Assembly (NCBI RefSeq): GCF_028769735.1
Contig: NC_088178.1
Coordinates: forward strand, 7,010,001-7,074,000
Origin: Zonotrichia leucophrys gambelii
Taxonomy: Eukaryota; Chordata; Aves; Passeriformes; Passerellidae
Direction of reading: 5' to 3'
Length of the DNA stretch: 64,000 bases
In this document: positions 12,057-22,990 of the stretch, in pieces
Layout: every line of letters starts with the position of its first letter
Position numbering within the stretch: position 1 is the first letter of the stretch
Position numbers and translations under genes: made by a program
The notes under the pieces: model-generated
Database searches by the model: none
What the model was told of the DNA's origin: nothing
The model's input: the letters and a program-made list of their open reading frames with translations, nothing else

Positions 12057-15000
12057 GTAAAAGAATAAATTCCTGATGGGGTTTTGGCTTTGGGTATTGC
12101 AGCTCTGAGGACAGTGAAGATTATAAATTCTCTTAGCAAAAAGGGCATCTTAAAGAAGAAAATTTCGTAGATAGAAATACCTGAGATTTTAAGACCTCTC
12201 TTACTCATATGTAAGTGATAATTTTATTTTGATAAAAACTTCTAAATCAGAGTCTTGTAGAGTAACACCAAAAATCTGTGTACTTCAATTCTTCAGAAAA
12301 GAAATTCTAAGGCCAGAGTTTGCATCCATACTTGGGCACCTGGCTTTGGAGCGCTCTCGGTAGCTGAGATTACCCCACAACTCCACTGGCATCACTCCAC
12401 ATGGCTTTGAGGGCATTATTTACACCCTGATTCATAGGGGTTTTTTCCAAACATTGAGCACTCAGCAGCAAATGTTTACTTGTTTACTTTAGTGCCAACT
12501 GCTGGCTGTTTTCCTTGATGAAATCTGGCTTCCCTTGGAAAAACGGAAAAAACTTTAAGGAGAGTGGTTTGTTTTAAGGAAGCAGATTATTGTTTTAGAA
12601 GAAGCCTACCTTTGAAATGCTGAGAAATGTGGAATCTGGAGAAAAAAAATCTATAAACAGTGTCTTTCCCGTTGCCATCATGTCAGTGGTTGAAGTTCCC
12701 TGCTAACATCTGATAATAAATTCTTTACTTAAAGGAGTTACATGAGGGGTTTTCTGTTCTCCCTTCCTCCTTCATATTATGGGGCTATTATAGTGCTAGT
12801 TTCATTTCATGTTTTATTTTTCCTATTGCTTGCCAACATCTTACTCATAGCCCATATGTCTCAAGAGAGCTGTAATCAGAAGACATCCAGCCTAGTTCCA
12901 CTATTATCTCCTTAGCAATAATTCATTCTGTAAGTATAGTGTGTTCTCATGGCCTGCTTGGACCAAACATAATAATTATTTTAGGCAAATATCCAAGCTA
13001 AGTGAGTGGTTTGGAGCGAGCAGGCTGAAATTTGTTGCTGTAAAAGTCCCTGCAGAATGCCAAGAAATGTATTTGCTGACACTTATTTGTGGTGGCTGAG
13101 TCCCCACAGTGTCAGCTGACACTGGGGCTGCCGCATGGCTGGAGTGGGAGCGTGAGCCCAGGCACCTGAGGGAAGATCCACCAATGCCTTAAAAATGTTC
13201 CCAGAGAACTCAAGATTCTTCACAATATAAAATCATGGAATCACAGAATATCCTGAGCTGGAAGGGACTCACAGGGACCATCCAGTCCAGCCCCTGTCCC
13301 TGCCCAGACCCCCCAACAATCCCACCCTGTGCATCCCTGGGAGCATTGTCCAAACCCTCCTGGAGCTCTGGCAGCCTTGGGGCTGTGCCCATTCCCTGGG
13401 GAGCCTGGGCAGTGCCAGCACCCTCTGGGGAAGAACATTTCCCTGACAGCCAACCTAACCCTGCCCTGACACAGCTTCATGCCCTTCCCTTGGCTCTTAA
13501 ATCCATCTGATCTGTTCTCACGTTTATTATTTGTGATAGTTTGGATTATTCATGAGATCTTTTTTAAGGGAGCCATTAGTTTAGGACCTGAATTAGTGGA
13601 TTGCTTTTGACAGACATTTGAGTCAGCAGTGCTGAATATGAAGTGCTGCTGTGGCATTATCTTTAAGTACCTAAATGAAACTCCAATAAAAGTGTAATGC
13701 ATATTTGAGGTATATTAGAGGTATATTACAGCAATTATTGAGTGTTGTATTTCTATAGTGGCTGTTTATGCCCTGTTTTACACTGGGCTGCAGTCAGAGT
13801 CCTTCTTTACTTGTGCTGCTCTAGTTCCTACCAGTTCCCTCTGCCGGTGTTGGTGCATGCCTCAGATCCCTCTGGCAGCTGTAATACATGAGGTGCAGTG
13901 TCTGGGAGCACAGACATGAGTGAAAAAATCCCTGAAAATGGATGAAAATGGAAAGTTGAGGGGTGTTTTTGCACTCTGTATTGTCTCAGCCAGCAGCTGG
14001 GTACAGCAGGGATGGGATCCTGAATGTAGACTGTGCTGGGCTGTTGATGCAGCTTTCTCAGGCCAGAGACAGGGTCCATAAATGAAAACATGGAAAGGGA
14101 GGCCTAGACTCCCAAAATCAGATGTTTATGAAGTCTTGCATATCTATTTGGTGCATTTGAGTGGGACAGGTAAGGAAGGAGTTGCAGTTCAAATCTAGGC
14201 AGAGAGAGTGCAAAGCCTCTGTGGGTAACTCCTGGCAGCTGGGAGGGAGGGACAGCTGAGCCACTGCCTGCACACATCACTTGCAGTGCTCAGCCTTCAG
14301 GGAAAGAACAAGGTGTGAACTTGGCATTTTCATCTCCTGACCATACAGATCCTGAGTAACCTGGTGATGGAGGAACTGCTGCCTAACCTGCAGACAATGA
14401 TCCTGCCTAAAATGAAGGGAAAGAGGAATGACAGGAAACGGGCCTGGTTTGGGGTAAGGACTGACACTTGCAGAGTAGCTGTTGCTCATGGCAGCTCTCT
14501 GTGGGTGCTGATTCTGATCTCTGCTTCTCAATTTAATTTGGGTCCAGATTGTAGAGGAAACCTATGGCTTAGTCCAGCAGCAGGTGGCAGAAGGATTAAA
14601 CACCTTGAAAGAAGAATGTAGAGAATTTGCAAAAACTCTTGAAGGGACCATTCGTTCAGACATGGATCAGATTCTGAACTCCAAGAACTTCTTAGCTGGA
14701 AAAATCAAAGGTTAGTGGAGGAACAGCTGTGTTTTGAGCAATTCTCCAGTGTTTCCCATTGTGTTTCTCAGATTACCAGATGTGCTTGTTTTGAAATCCT
14801 TGTGTGTTTTGAGAAATCCAAGTGGAGACACCGATTTTCAGAATACAAACGAGGCTCTGCTGCCTTTGGTGGCAACTGATACCTGTGGCCACTGTGTCTG
14901 TGAAAATATCAGATCTTCTCAAATTGGAGCTGACAGGTTTTGAGTATCCTGATCAGATACTCAAAAGTTGTTCCTTCTGCTTTCATTTTTACTTGCACAG

Positions 15001-18000
15001 TCTTAGGTAGTGAAGATACAGGTCACGTGAGCATAATTAAAAGACCTGATCTCTAGGAATGCACCACAAAACCAGGTTCTGGTTATGTGACAAGTCCATG
15101 GGCTTTCAAAGAATATTTAAGCCAAAGGGCTTCTTAGGTGTTTTTTATTTAATGTGAAGTAATCATAATTTTGTTATGAATATAAAAAGGAATGTAAAGA
15201 GCAGGCAAAATGTTGTTGGTGTTGCTTAAGCTGTCAAATAAATAAATAAATAGCTGGTAATCATAGTCAGAGCTGCCCATTTCTCTGCCCTCACTGTGCC
15301 CCCAGTTGCAGTGTTTGCTTAGGTGAGGCTTGGGACAAGAGTTTTCATTGTCACTCATACAACTGTGAACTCCTTGCACATACTCATCACCTCTGTGGAG
15401 GTGTCACTCCAGGGAAAAATACAAAAACCATTGAATTAATTGTAAAGAAATAAGTTCCAATTACTTCTTTCACTGTCTCTAAGTGCAACTGTTGTCCTGT
15501 GTGACCCTCCAGCCAGCGTTTCTGAGCCTGCCCAGAAGTGCTGCACAGAGAACATCCAGCCATTCCTCGCCTCCATCCTGGAGGAGCTCATGGGCCCTGT
15601 CAGTTCCGGATTCACGGAAGTGCGCGCGCTTTTTGACAAGGAAGTGAATGAAATCATCCAGGACTTCCAGAAGACCAATGACATGACCAGGCTAAAGGAG
15701 GTAAGACAAAACAGAGCTGGAGCCTTTATATCAGCACAAGGATGTTCTGGGCTAGGCCTTAGCTGGCAGCAGGATTTGCTTTCCCAGGTGGAAGCATGTG
15801 AGCACCTGGTTTTGTCATTTAGAAAGTCTTGTGGTATTTGTGCAACTGGAGTGCAGATACCAGAATTTGGGTTAAAGCCAAATTGTTACATTCTCTATTA
15901 AAAATTCACCTCTGGTTGCTTTCTTTCAACTTGCATGGGAATGCAGAATGTGGATCAGCTCATGACCCTGCCCTTCAACTCAGTGAAAATGGAGCCCTGC
16001 TATCTGAAAGTGAACCTGCTCCAGGAGCTCCTGCAGGACCTCAAGAGTCGATTCAAGGTCTATCACATCGATTTTGTGATTCAGAGGACACAGAACTTCA
16101 TGCAAGAGGTACTGTAAGATCCAGTTTTTCCTCCTGGGAGAACAGGTTAGGTTTGTCCTGCTAATCTGCTTCAAAGGAATCTTGATAAGAGCTGTGAAAG
16201 AGCCTCAGAGTGTCTCTCAGGCAAGGAACAAGTAACAAAAACCAGCTAGAAGCTGCTTACACTTATATTGTGAGACTTACTGTGTGTGAGTTGTTCAGCA
16301 AGGCATTAAAATTTTCCATGGATCATCTGTTCCCCTGAACTTTCAGATTCTGAATTCCCAGTGTCTCAGCATCCAGGAAAGTTGTGTGTATAACTAGTGG
16401 AGTGGCTAAAATTCACCTGATTCCCTGTCTCAAGGCTCGGTTTTTCAGGAAGGGTATTAAATGTGTTTTACCAAAATGGAATGCCTCCTCCTTGGTAGTT
16501 GATTTTCTCACTAATATAAAGTAAAGCAATTCATGTTAGAAACTCAGAGACAGATGTTTCAGGATGTAGGTGCTTTATGCAGCCTCACTTTTCAGGGGAC
16601 TGGTGGAGGTGACAATATCATACCAGATGAAAACTGAACTCCACCTCTTTGTGTGTGTTGGTACAGGCTATAACTCTGGTTTGCCTGGATTCCTCCTGGA
16701 TGCCTGGCCAGCAGTGTCTGAGGAGCTGGCCCGCAGACTGATTTCAGTTGCCAGATCACAAGGCAGATTTGGCCTTGGAGCTCTAAATTGAACCCTGTGA
16801 TTTTAATCTGTATTTGGGAAATTTACTAATCTGCTCAGTAATCTTGTGAAATGGAGCTGGTCCAGATCTATGGAGTGGAAGTTATGAATATGGAAAACAA
16901 GTGTCTAGGACAGTGCTGGGATAAGGTTTTCCTAAAAGCAGCTCTTCTGAGTACAGCCAGGACCAGCAGCCAAGGAATTACACAGAAATAAAATTCTGAT
17001 TTCATGTCTGGGTCTTTCAGGGGGGACCATTCCAAAATGCTGCCAAATAAAGTGTCTTTCACTCAGTGAAGACCATGAGTCAAGACAAAGAAGCAGACAG
17101 AAAATAAATCCCATATAAACCAAGAGGTTGCTTTTTTCTGAACAGAACATGAATCAAAATTAACAATAAATAAGTCAAATTATAACAGGAGTTGTTCTAA
17201 ACATGCTGTTATTGCATCTTCCTCTTTAAGAGGCTGGTATTTTCCTCATAAAAATATTGTGTAGTTTCCCTTTTTGTCCATGTATGTTTATTCCATAAAT
17301 AAGTGAAATCAGACATGTCTGTGTTAGTGTAGTATTTGGCTAAAACGTACCTCGGGTGGAGGGTGGAGAAGGATTCCTTGCCTCGGGAGCCTGGCATCCT
17401 CTAGTGGCCAATTTCAGGAAATCTGGGAGCTGGCTGAAGGAATGCCCCCCTGCATATCTCCCGGTACTTCTCCAATAAGAAAATGTTAAAATTTGAACGG
17501 GAACAGCTAAAGAAAAGACAAAGCCTCATTAAATAGACTCAATTACCACTTGCAGAACTGTTTATCTGAAATATCTTCAGAGCAGGGGCATAATATTCTT
17601 AATGATAAGCTGAAAATATGGTAAATGCCAGCTTAGCATAATACTGTGAGAAATGATTGCACTCTGTGTGATTTTTGCTGATTATTTATTTGTATTATAA
17701 TAAAAGCTACCGAAAATGATGTGCAGTATGATTAAATACTTTTTATTAATGATTAATGATAGAAGTCAGTGGGAATCTTCTTATTAGGGATAATGAGTTT
17801 TGACTGTGGTCTGTATACACAGATAATCAATTCTACATTTTGGCTCTGCCACCATCACTTTGGGTGGGGACATGAGATCTGTACAAGAAAGCTGGGACAG
17901 CATGACAATGGTACCACAGCTTTAATTTTATTTATTTATTGCAGCATTTCAGTGCTCTTCTGAGCACCTTCTCAGAAACACAATTTAAATTAACAGTTGT

Positions 18001-21000
18001 GCGTAACATGTTTGCAGGAATTTGATATTACTGGTCTTTAACAGGTTTTTTTTTTTTAATTACTGTTTTTAGCTGATGGAAAATGCAGTTTATACATTTG
18101 AGCAGTTGTTCTCTCCAAGCCACCAGGCAGACTCGGCCAAAGTCGCAACAACCATTGAAAAAGTCAAGCTGAGAGTGCTGAAGGTAAATGTCATACAGCA
18201 CATTTGCAGGCTGCCTTTCTGGAAACACAATATATTTTATATGAATGTACCTCAGTATTTGAAAGAGGATAAGCTGAAAATATTGATTTGGTGCCACTTA
18301 GCAAAGCTGCCCATTTGGGGGATAAAACCTAGTTCTGGGCAGACACTTGTAGAAGTATTTGCATGTGCAGTCCCTTTAATTGTAGGTAAATCAGATTATT
18401 AATATGCTGTGGATCTGGATAAATAATTTTAATTAACTTTACAAGTAGCCTGCCAGTGGGATTGGTTACTCTCAGAAAGGGCAGTGCTGAAACACCTGGG
18501 AAGGGCAATCAGGGGCTGTTTCTAGCCTAAGAGTTAAAAGAAGCAAAAGAGATCCCAGAAGAGAAGATTTTGGTGTGATTTTGTAGGAGCTGGACTAACC
18601 TGCATGGCCATCCCAACCCTGTGCACCTGTGATGCAGTAGCTGCAGGCTGGCAGGAAGCAGTTCCCTGTGGGAGTGGTGAATAACCCAGGCACGTGTGGG
18701 CTTGTTTCTCTCTGGTGTGTTTTGGCAGCAATATGACTACGACAGCAGCACCATCCGCAAGAAGATATTCCAGGAGGCACTGGTGCAGATTACCTTGCCC
18801 ACAATGCAGAAGACACTGGCTTCAACATGCAAACCAGTAGGTGTCTGGGACTAAAAACCTCAAAAACCAATAAGAGAAGGCAGGGAAGGAACAGCACCTT
18901 GGCAGTAATTCCTTAAAACTGTCAGGCTGTTTTCTCCTAGAGGGCTGTGCAGATTTCCTGCCTGCTCAGTGCTTAGATGTGCCACTTCATGGGTTGGGTA
19001 GGTGTGGAGCACAGGGACAAGCATTTTATAACCTGGTACATGCGTGCAGACACCTCATGTCTCTGTTACAGGGGAAGCAGTGGTGGAGCAAACCTCCACA
19101 AGCCCTTCCTGTTTAGTTTCCCACCAGCCTTTTGTATCTGTGCCTCTGCAGAAATGAGCAGCCAGCTCTAGAAGCCAAAGTGTGGCACAGCTGACAGGCC
19201 TTGCCAAGTCCTGACCTTTTACTTGAAAACCTCCAGGTGCTTTATGTAGGTGCCTCTTCTAGAAATGGGCAGAGGTCACTTAATTTACTTTTTTATAGAC
19301 CACCAAGCAGCTGCTTGATGATAGTGATTCACTTAGACAGATGGGTATAAATCAGGGAGCTCAAAGTGTTACACACCTATTAGAAAAACAAAACCAAACC
19401 CCGCATCTCCCATGCACCATGGATTTGCCTCCTTGGACAAACAAGTTGTGAGGCATTTCCTCAGCAGCTGTTTGTTTCAGCAGGCAGTGCTCTGCAGTGC
19501 TTTTACGTGTGGTTGTACTGCAGGAACACTGTGTGGTAAGTACATAATTGATTGTGGACACACGTAGCTCATGGAGTCATAGTTCAAACAGTGCACCCCA
19601 GGAGCTGTCACGGGGTGTGGCAAGACCTGCTCCATGGCATCTCTGAGCTGTTTGGCTGCAGTAGGACTCAGAATCCCTCAGTTTTCTCCATCTGTTCCTT
19701 TCTTCCCTATCTGCACAGGAGCTGCAGAGATATGAGCAGTACATTTTTGCTGATTACACAAGTGTGATCCAAGTAGAGAACGTGTACGAAGAGATTTTAC
19801 ATCAGACACTGCTTGAAGAGGCCCTAAAAGGTGAGAACATTTCTGAGGTGAAGGGATAACATTGCAGCCTGTGGCCCATGAGGTGTTCCTTCAGAGCTTC
19901 CCAGAGCCCTCACCTGGCTGCTCCTGTCCCGCTTTCTGCAACACTGGTGGTTACGTCCCCACAGTGTTTTTTATTTGGCTCACTGAAGATGTGTTGCAAG
20001 CCCTAAAATATGATTTATGGGGCAGCTTTACTAAATCCATGGAACTCAAGAGTGGTGGCTTGGCACAAGCCTTTTTCTAACAAAATGTAATTATGGCAAC
20101 TTCACTTGATCTCGATTCCCTGGGCCAAGGAGGGGGATTCTGTCCTTACTTGTGCAGGTTTGGTGATGACTAAATAGCAAGACTATGCCAATTGCAAGAC
20201 TAAGAGAATTTCAAAGACTAATGGTAACAGAGATCAATTTCCTCAAATGAAATGAACTGCTGGATTCAGTTTCCAGTACTCACTGATGCCAGTGCAGTAC
20301 TGCTTGCAGATCTCTCTGCTTCTGTGTCAGAAAACGAGACTATTCTTAATAAATACTATATATACATATGTGTGTGTATATATATAGATATTATATGTAT
20401 ATGTACATACATACATATATATACATATATATATATATACAAATACTTCTAAAATACTTGTGTCTCTCTGTATGTGCCTGTCTGTCTATACCCTGGATAA
20501 CAGACAAGCAGATGTACTGCACAGGATGTTTTCACAGGCCATAGGCACTCCCATTCCAAAAGAGCAGTATAATAATTGTAACCAGCAGACTTTTATTGGC
20601 ATATTCAATGTAAATTCTTCTGCACTGAAGCATTACCCTTGTGCATTGTGGGTCCTCTGGTTCAGAAATGCTTGGGTCAATACTAAAGTGCCATTATTCA
20701 AAAAACAAAATCCCCGTCCCCAGAAAAGAAATGTGAACTAAAAGGAAGCTGAAAATTAACATTAGTGTTGTGTTTAATATCAAAACGTACAATATAAACT
20801 TGGGAAAGCACTGTATGTTCTTCCCTGTGCCTCTGTCAGCCTTCCCAAAGCAGTGTGGTGTTTCTGTTTTATTCAGTGATCAACGAAGCTGCCGTTTTGA
20901 GGAAGCACAACCTGTTTGAGGATAACCTGAACGTGCCCTGCGAGAGCGTGTCCAGCCTGACGGAGCTGAGGACCCCCGTGGGATCCGCACAGGGCACCCC

Positions 21001-22543
21001 CGCCAAGGCCCCCGCAGCTCCCCGAGCCGAGGGCTCGGACACCGAGAGCCACGGGGACGAAACGCTCGTCGTGACAGGGAAAATCGTCTGGGAGAAGGAT
21101 GCTGAGGAGGGAAAGTCACCAGACAAAGAGGCAGGCGCCTCTGCTGGTGCAGCTGGTGATCAGGCCAGCAGGAGGGAAGCAGTGGCTGTTACAGACATTG
21201 GTGACAAACAGGAGTCCCCTTTGGCTGGCCACACTAAACAAGGAGCTGCAGAGGGAAAAAGTGCATTGGAGAATGTATCAGAGTGTGTAGTGAGCACTGA
21301 GGGAGAACTCAAGGCACAGCAAAAAGCCATGGAGGAAAAAGTAGCTTCTGGTACTGACACTGCAGTAAAAAATTCTGAAGCTAGCCCTAAAAAAGAACTG
21401 AAAGTACCTGAAGGAGCCGTGGAAGAAGAGGTGACTTCAGGGAGTCAAACAGTAACAGCTGGTGTGTCTGCCAGCAGCACTGAGAAAGCAAGAACAGCGC
21501 AGGAAAAAGTGTCTGAGATAAAGCTCACTTTCCCACCTGAGAGTGTAGCAGATACAGAGATTTTAGCGAGTGCAGAAAAGAAAAGTAACATAGAAAATGA
21601 AACTATGGGAAAATTATCTCAGAGTGAAAATGCAGTAGGAACAGGGTTTGAAGGGGATGGTAAAAAAGAAAGTGGTGAGAGTACTGAGACAAAGATTGTC
21701 TCCCAAGATGAAAAGACAGGGAAAGCAGAGTTTGGGGATAGTCCTAAAAAAGACAGCCAGTCAGAAGAAAAGAGTTGTAAATCCCCCGATGATGTGAATG
21801 AGATAAGGAGCTTGCTGACGCTGACAGTTGAGATCCCAGCAGATACTCCAGCTGAGAACATAAAGGAGGTCTGCGAGGGTGAGCTGCTGAAGTTGCAGGA
21901 GCACCATAATGGGATCTATGAGTTGAGCGAAGTGGCTGTGGCAGAAATTCAGGTGAGCCAGAAGATGAAGAGTGAACATGCAGCGGAATGTGTGGAGTTC
22001 AAGGAGGAGCGACCGTCCTCAGCCAGCCTGGGGACAGATGGTACGAGGGTAGAGAGCGTGCCCAGGGGGGCACAAGCACCGTGGCTGGTGGAGAGCTGGG
22101 CTCCGCCTCAGGAGGCAAAGGCAGAGGCGGAGAGCAAACCAGGTGTGCGGTATGCAGGGGCGGGAGGTGAGAGGCTGCAGCCAGAGGAACAGGCGGGAAT
22201 TGCAGTGTATGGGGAGGAAGGAACAGGGAACAGCCCCGCTGTCCCGGAGGACGGTGGGACACAGAGCCCCTTTCCGAGCCCTGCTGCAGATGCAGCCACG
22301 AGGGACGTGCCCATCCTGGATAGAGCCAACCCAGGACTGCTGGAGCCCGTGTGCCTGGAGCCGCAGCAGCGCCGGGAGCAGCCCAGGGCAGAGCGCCCGG
22401 CAGACACAGAGCCGGGGCGGCCACAGGGGGAGCCGGGAGATCAGTCCTCCTCACACGCAGGAGTTCAAAGCACCGCAGGAAAAGCGATTCTCCCAGAAGA
22501 GCACCGAGAAGATGGTCCTGCGCAGCAAAACTCTGAGGAGTAA
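11941..22543 (+). CDS. NIBAN1: NIBAN1 (FAM129A), Niban apoptosis regulator 1, 3' part of the gene, 9 coding exons in the window
   Basis: Spliced exons: 11941-12056, 14349-14453, 14548-14711, 15513(or 15517)-15700, 15947-16108, 18073-18183, 18729-18836, 19719-19830, 20877-22543, about 910 codons. Mammalian NIBAN1 is a stress-induced cytosolic/membrane-associated protein with an N-terminal PH-like domain, a helical core and an acidic disordered tail; it is linked to survival and translation control under ER stress. Recognition rests on near-identical family stretches such as FFRQEKGHYG, MEELLP, GTIRSDMDQI, PFLASILEELMGPVSSGF, SVKMEPCY, QYDYDSSTIRKKIFQEALVQ, ENVYEEILHQ and KHNLFEDN, and the terminal SEE before TAA. 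The PH-domain exons lie upstream of position 1, so the gene is partial only because of the window edge. All junctions are GT-AG and in phase except the third-to-fourth exon join, where one extra A shifts the frame unless the acceptor moves 4 bases. EDEM3 follows on the same strand about 3 kb downstream. Confidence 0.95.
13229..13497 (-). mobile_element. CR1 LINE 3' tail fragment
   Basis: It opens AATCATGGAATCACAGAATA, followed by CTGGAAGGGACTCACAGGGA and a GC-rich block with CCTGGGCAGTGCCAGCACCC. It lies in the NIBAN1 intron 12057-14348. Confidence 0.9.
14349..14453 (+). CDS. NIBAN1: NIBAN1 coding exon
   Basis: 35 codons flanked by CATACAG and GTAAGG. The translation ILSNLVMEELLPNLQ...MKGKRNDRKRAWFG is close to the mammalian protein. 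It begins and ends in phase 0, and the next intron is only 94 bp. Confidence 0.95.
14548..14711 (+). CDS. NIBAN1: NIBAN1 coding exon with an apparent +1 A near its 3' end
   Basis: Acceptor GGTCCAG, donor GTTAGT. It encodes IVEETYGLVQQQVAEGLN... and GTIRSDMDQILNSKNFLAGK. The last codons should be Gly-Lys-Ile-Lys plus one base (GGA AAA ATC AAA G), but the text has six A after GG instead of five. The exon is therefore 164 nt and ends in phase 2 rather than 163 nt in phase 1. See the finding on the compensating acceptor. Confidence 0.93.
15513..15700 (+). CDS. NIBAN1: NIBAN1 coding exon with two adjacent acceptors
   Basis: The 3' splice region reads CTCCAGCCAG, offering starts at 15513 or 15517. 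The start at 15513 aligns residue for residue with mammalian NIBAN1 (ASVSEPAQKC), but in this text it would reach TGA at 15523-15525 because of the extra A in the previous exon. The start at 15517 keeps the frame open. The remainder encodes NIQPFLASILEELMGPVSSG and FTEVRALFDKEVNEIIQDFQ. Donor GTAAGA; ends in phase 0. Confidence 0.9.
15947..16108 (+). CDS. NIBAN1: NIBAN1 coding exon
   Basis: 54 codons between AATGCAG and GTACTG. The translation includes NVDQLMTLPFNSVKMEPCY and HIDFVIQRTQNFMQE, part of the conserved helical core of the family. Confidence 0.95.
18073..18183 (+). CDS. NIBAN1: NIBAN1 coding exon
   Basis: 37 codons after a long T-rich tract ending TTTTTAG, donor GTAAAT. The translation LMENAVYTFEQLFSPSHQ and IEKVKLRVLK matches the conserved core. 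Confidence 0.95.
18729..18836 (+). CDS. NIBAN1: NIBAN1 coding exon
   Basis: 36 codons between TTGGCAG and GTAGGT. The translation QYDYDSSTIRKKIFQEALVQ followed by ITLPTMQKTLASTCKP is almost unchanged from mammals. Confidence 0.96.
19719..19830 (+). CDS. NIBAN1: NIBAN1 coding exon
   Basis: Acceptor CTGCACAG, donor GTGAGA, 112 nt ending in phase 1. The translation ELQRYEQYIFADYTSVIQ and VENVYEEILHQTLLEEALK matches the end of the structured core. Confidence 0.95.
20355..20448. repeat. TA/TG-rich microsatellite
   Basis: Alternating purine-pyrimidine tract of TATATA, TGTGTG and TACATA blocks in the last NIBAN1 intron, about 430 bp upstream of the terminal exon. Likely length-polymorphic. Confidence 0.93.
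20877..22543 (+). CDS. NIBAN1: NIBAN1 terminal coding exon: acidic disordered tail
   Basis: About 555 codons plus TAA at 22541-22543, after acceptor TTATTCAG. It opens with the conserved VINEAAVLRKHNLFEDN and SVSSLTELRTP. A long low-complexity stretch rich in Glu, Lys, Ser, Ala and Gly follows, with no visible domain. One island, EIRSLLTLTVEIPADTPAEN (from about 21802), resembles the human segment LRKLLTASVEVPVDSAP. The protein ends QQNSEE, similar to the human SEE terminus. The exon is GC-rich at both ends and AT-rich in the middle. From memory the human tail is nearer 375-400 residues, so this tail looks expanded. Overlapping antisense and alternate-frame ORFs are by-products of composition. 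Confidence 0.93.
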
Positions 22544-22990
22544 AGAGCAGCTTTCAGCCCAGCCCTGCAGGACCTATTCGCTCCAGTAATCCCTGTTCAG
22601 ATTTGAATACTTGTTCAGGACTGGGCTGGAGGAAATGCGCTTTGTTGTGGTGTCCCCAGCTCCTGCAGGTTTCCCACAAATCCCTTCCTGAGGGATGGGT
22701 GATGGGTTTCCTTCTGGTTAAAACCAGATTACTGCTGAGGAATCTCATCTGTCACTTCAAATCTGCTCCCTTTTAAAGCTAGAGAAAAAGTCTGGAAATG
22801 TGACCACTGAATGCTTCAAACGCCCAACTATCATCAACCTATTTTAACAACTTAGCTGTTCTTAGGGATCCTCTTGATTTTTAAATGCATGGTTTTGACA
22901 AGTACCGCTCTCATTCTGGTGGTTGGTACTCAAGGATGCTTTTAGTGTTTGCATGCAGTATACAGGAAATAAAAACATTTTTTAGTAGTA
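22544..22990 (+). other. NIBAN1: NIBAN1 3'UTR, minimal extent
   Basis: Non-coding sequence after TAA. The first AATAAA on the + strand is at 22968-22973. Later AATAAA signals occur at 24066-24071, 24917-24926 and 25074-25079, so a longer 3'UTR reaching about 25.1 kb is possible. RNA evidence is needed to choose. Confidence 0.55.
22968..22973 (+). terminator. NIBAN1: candidate NIBAN1 poly(A) signal AATAAA
   Basis: Canonical hexamer about 425 bp after the stop codon, followed by AT-rich sequence. Which of the four downstream signals is used cannot be decided from sequence alone. Confidence 0.45.

Larger units (their letters stand above)
12057..20876 (+). other. NIBAN1: NIBAN1 internal introns
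   Basis: The eight introns are 12057-14348, 14454-14547, 14712-15512, 15701-15946, 16109-18072, 18184-18728, 18837-19718 and 19831-20876. All start GT and end AG. Apart from the CR1 copy at 13229, an (AAAT) run at 15236-15252 and the TA-rich microsatellite at 20355, I see nothing distinctive in them. Confidence 0.85.

Noticed and set aside
21999..22454. 151-codon antisense ORF across the NIBAN1 tail
   Set aside because: A GC-rich shadow of the real coding strand; no family resemblance.
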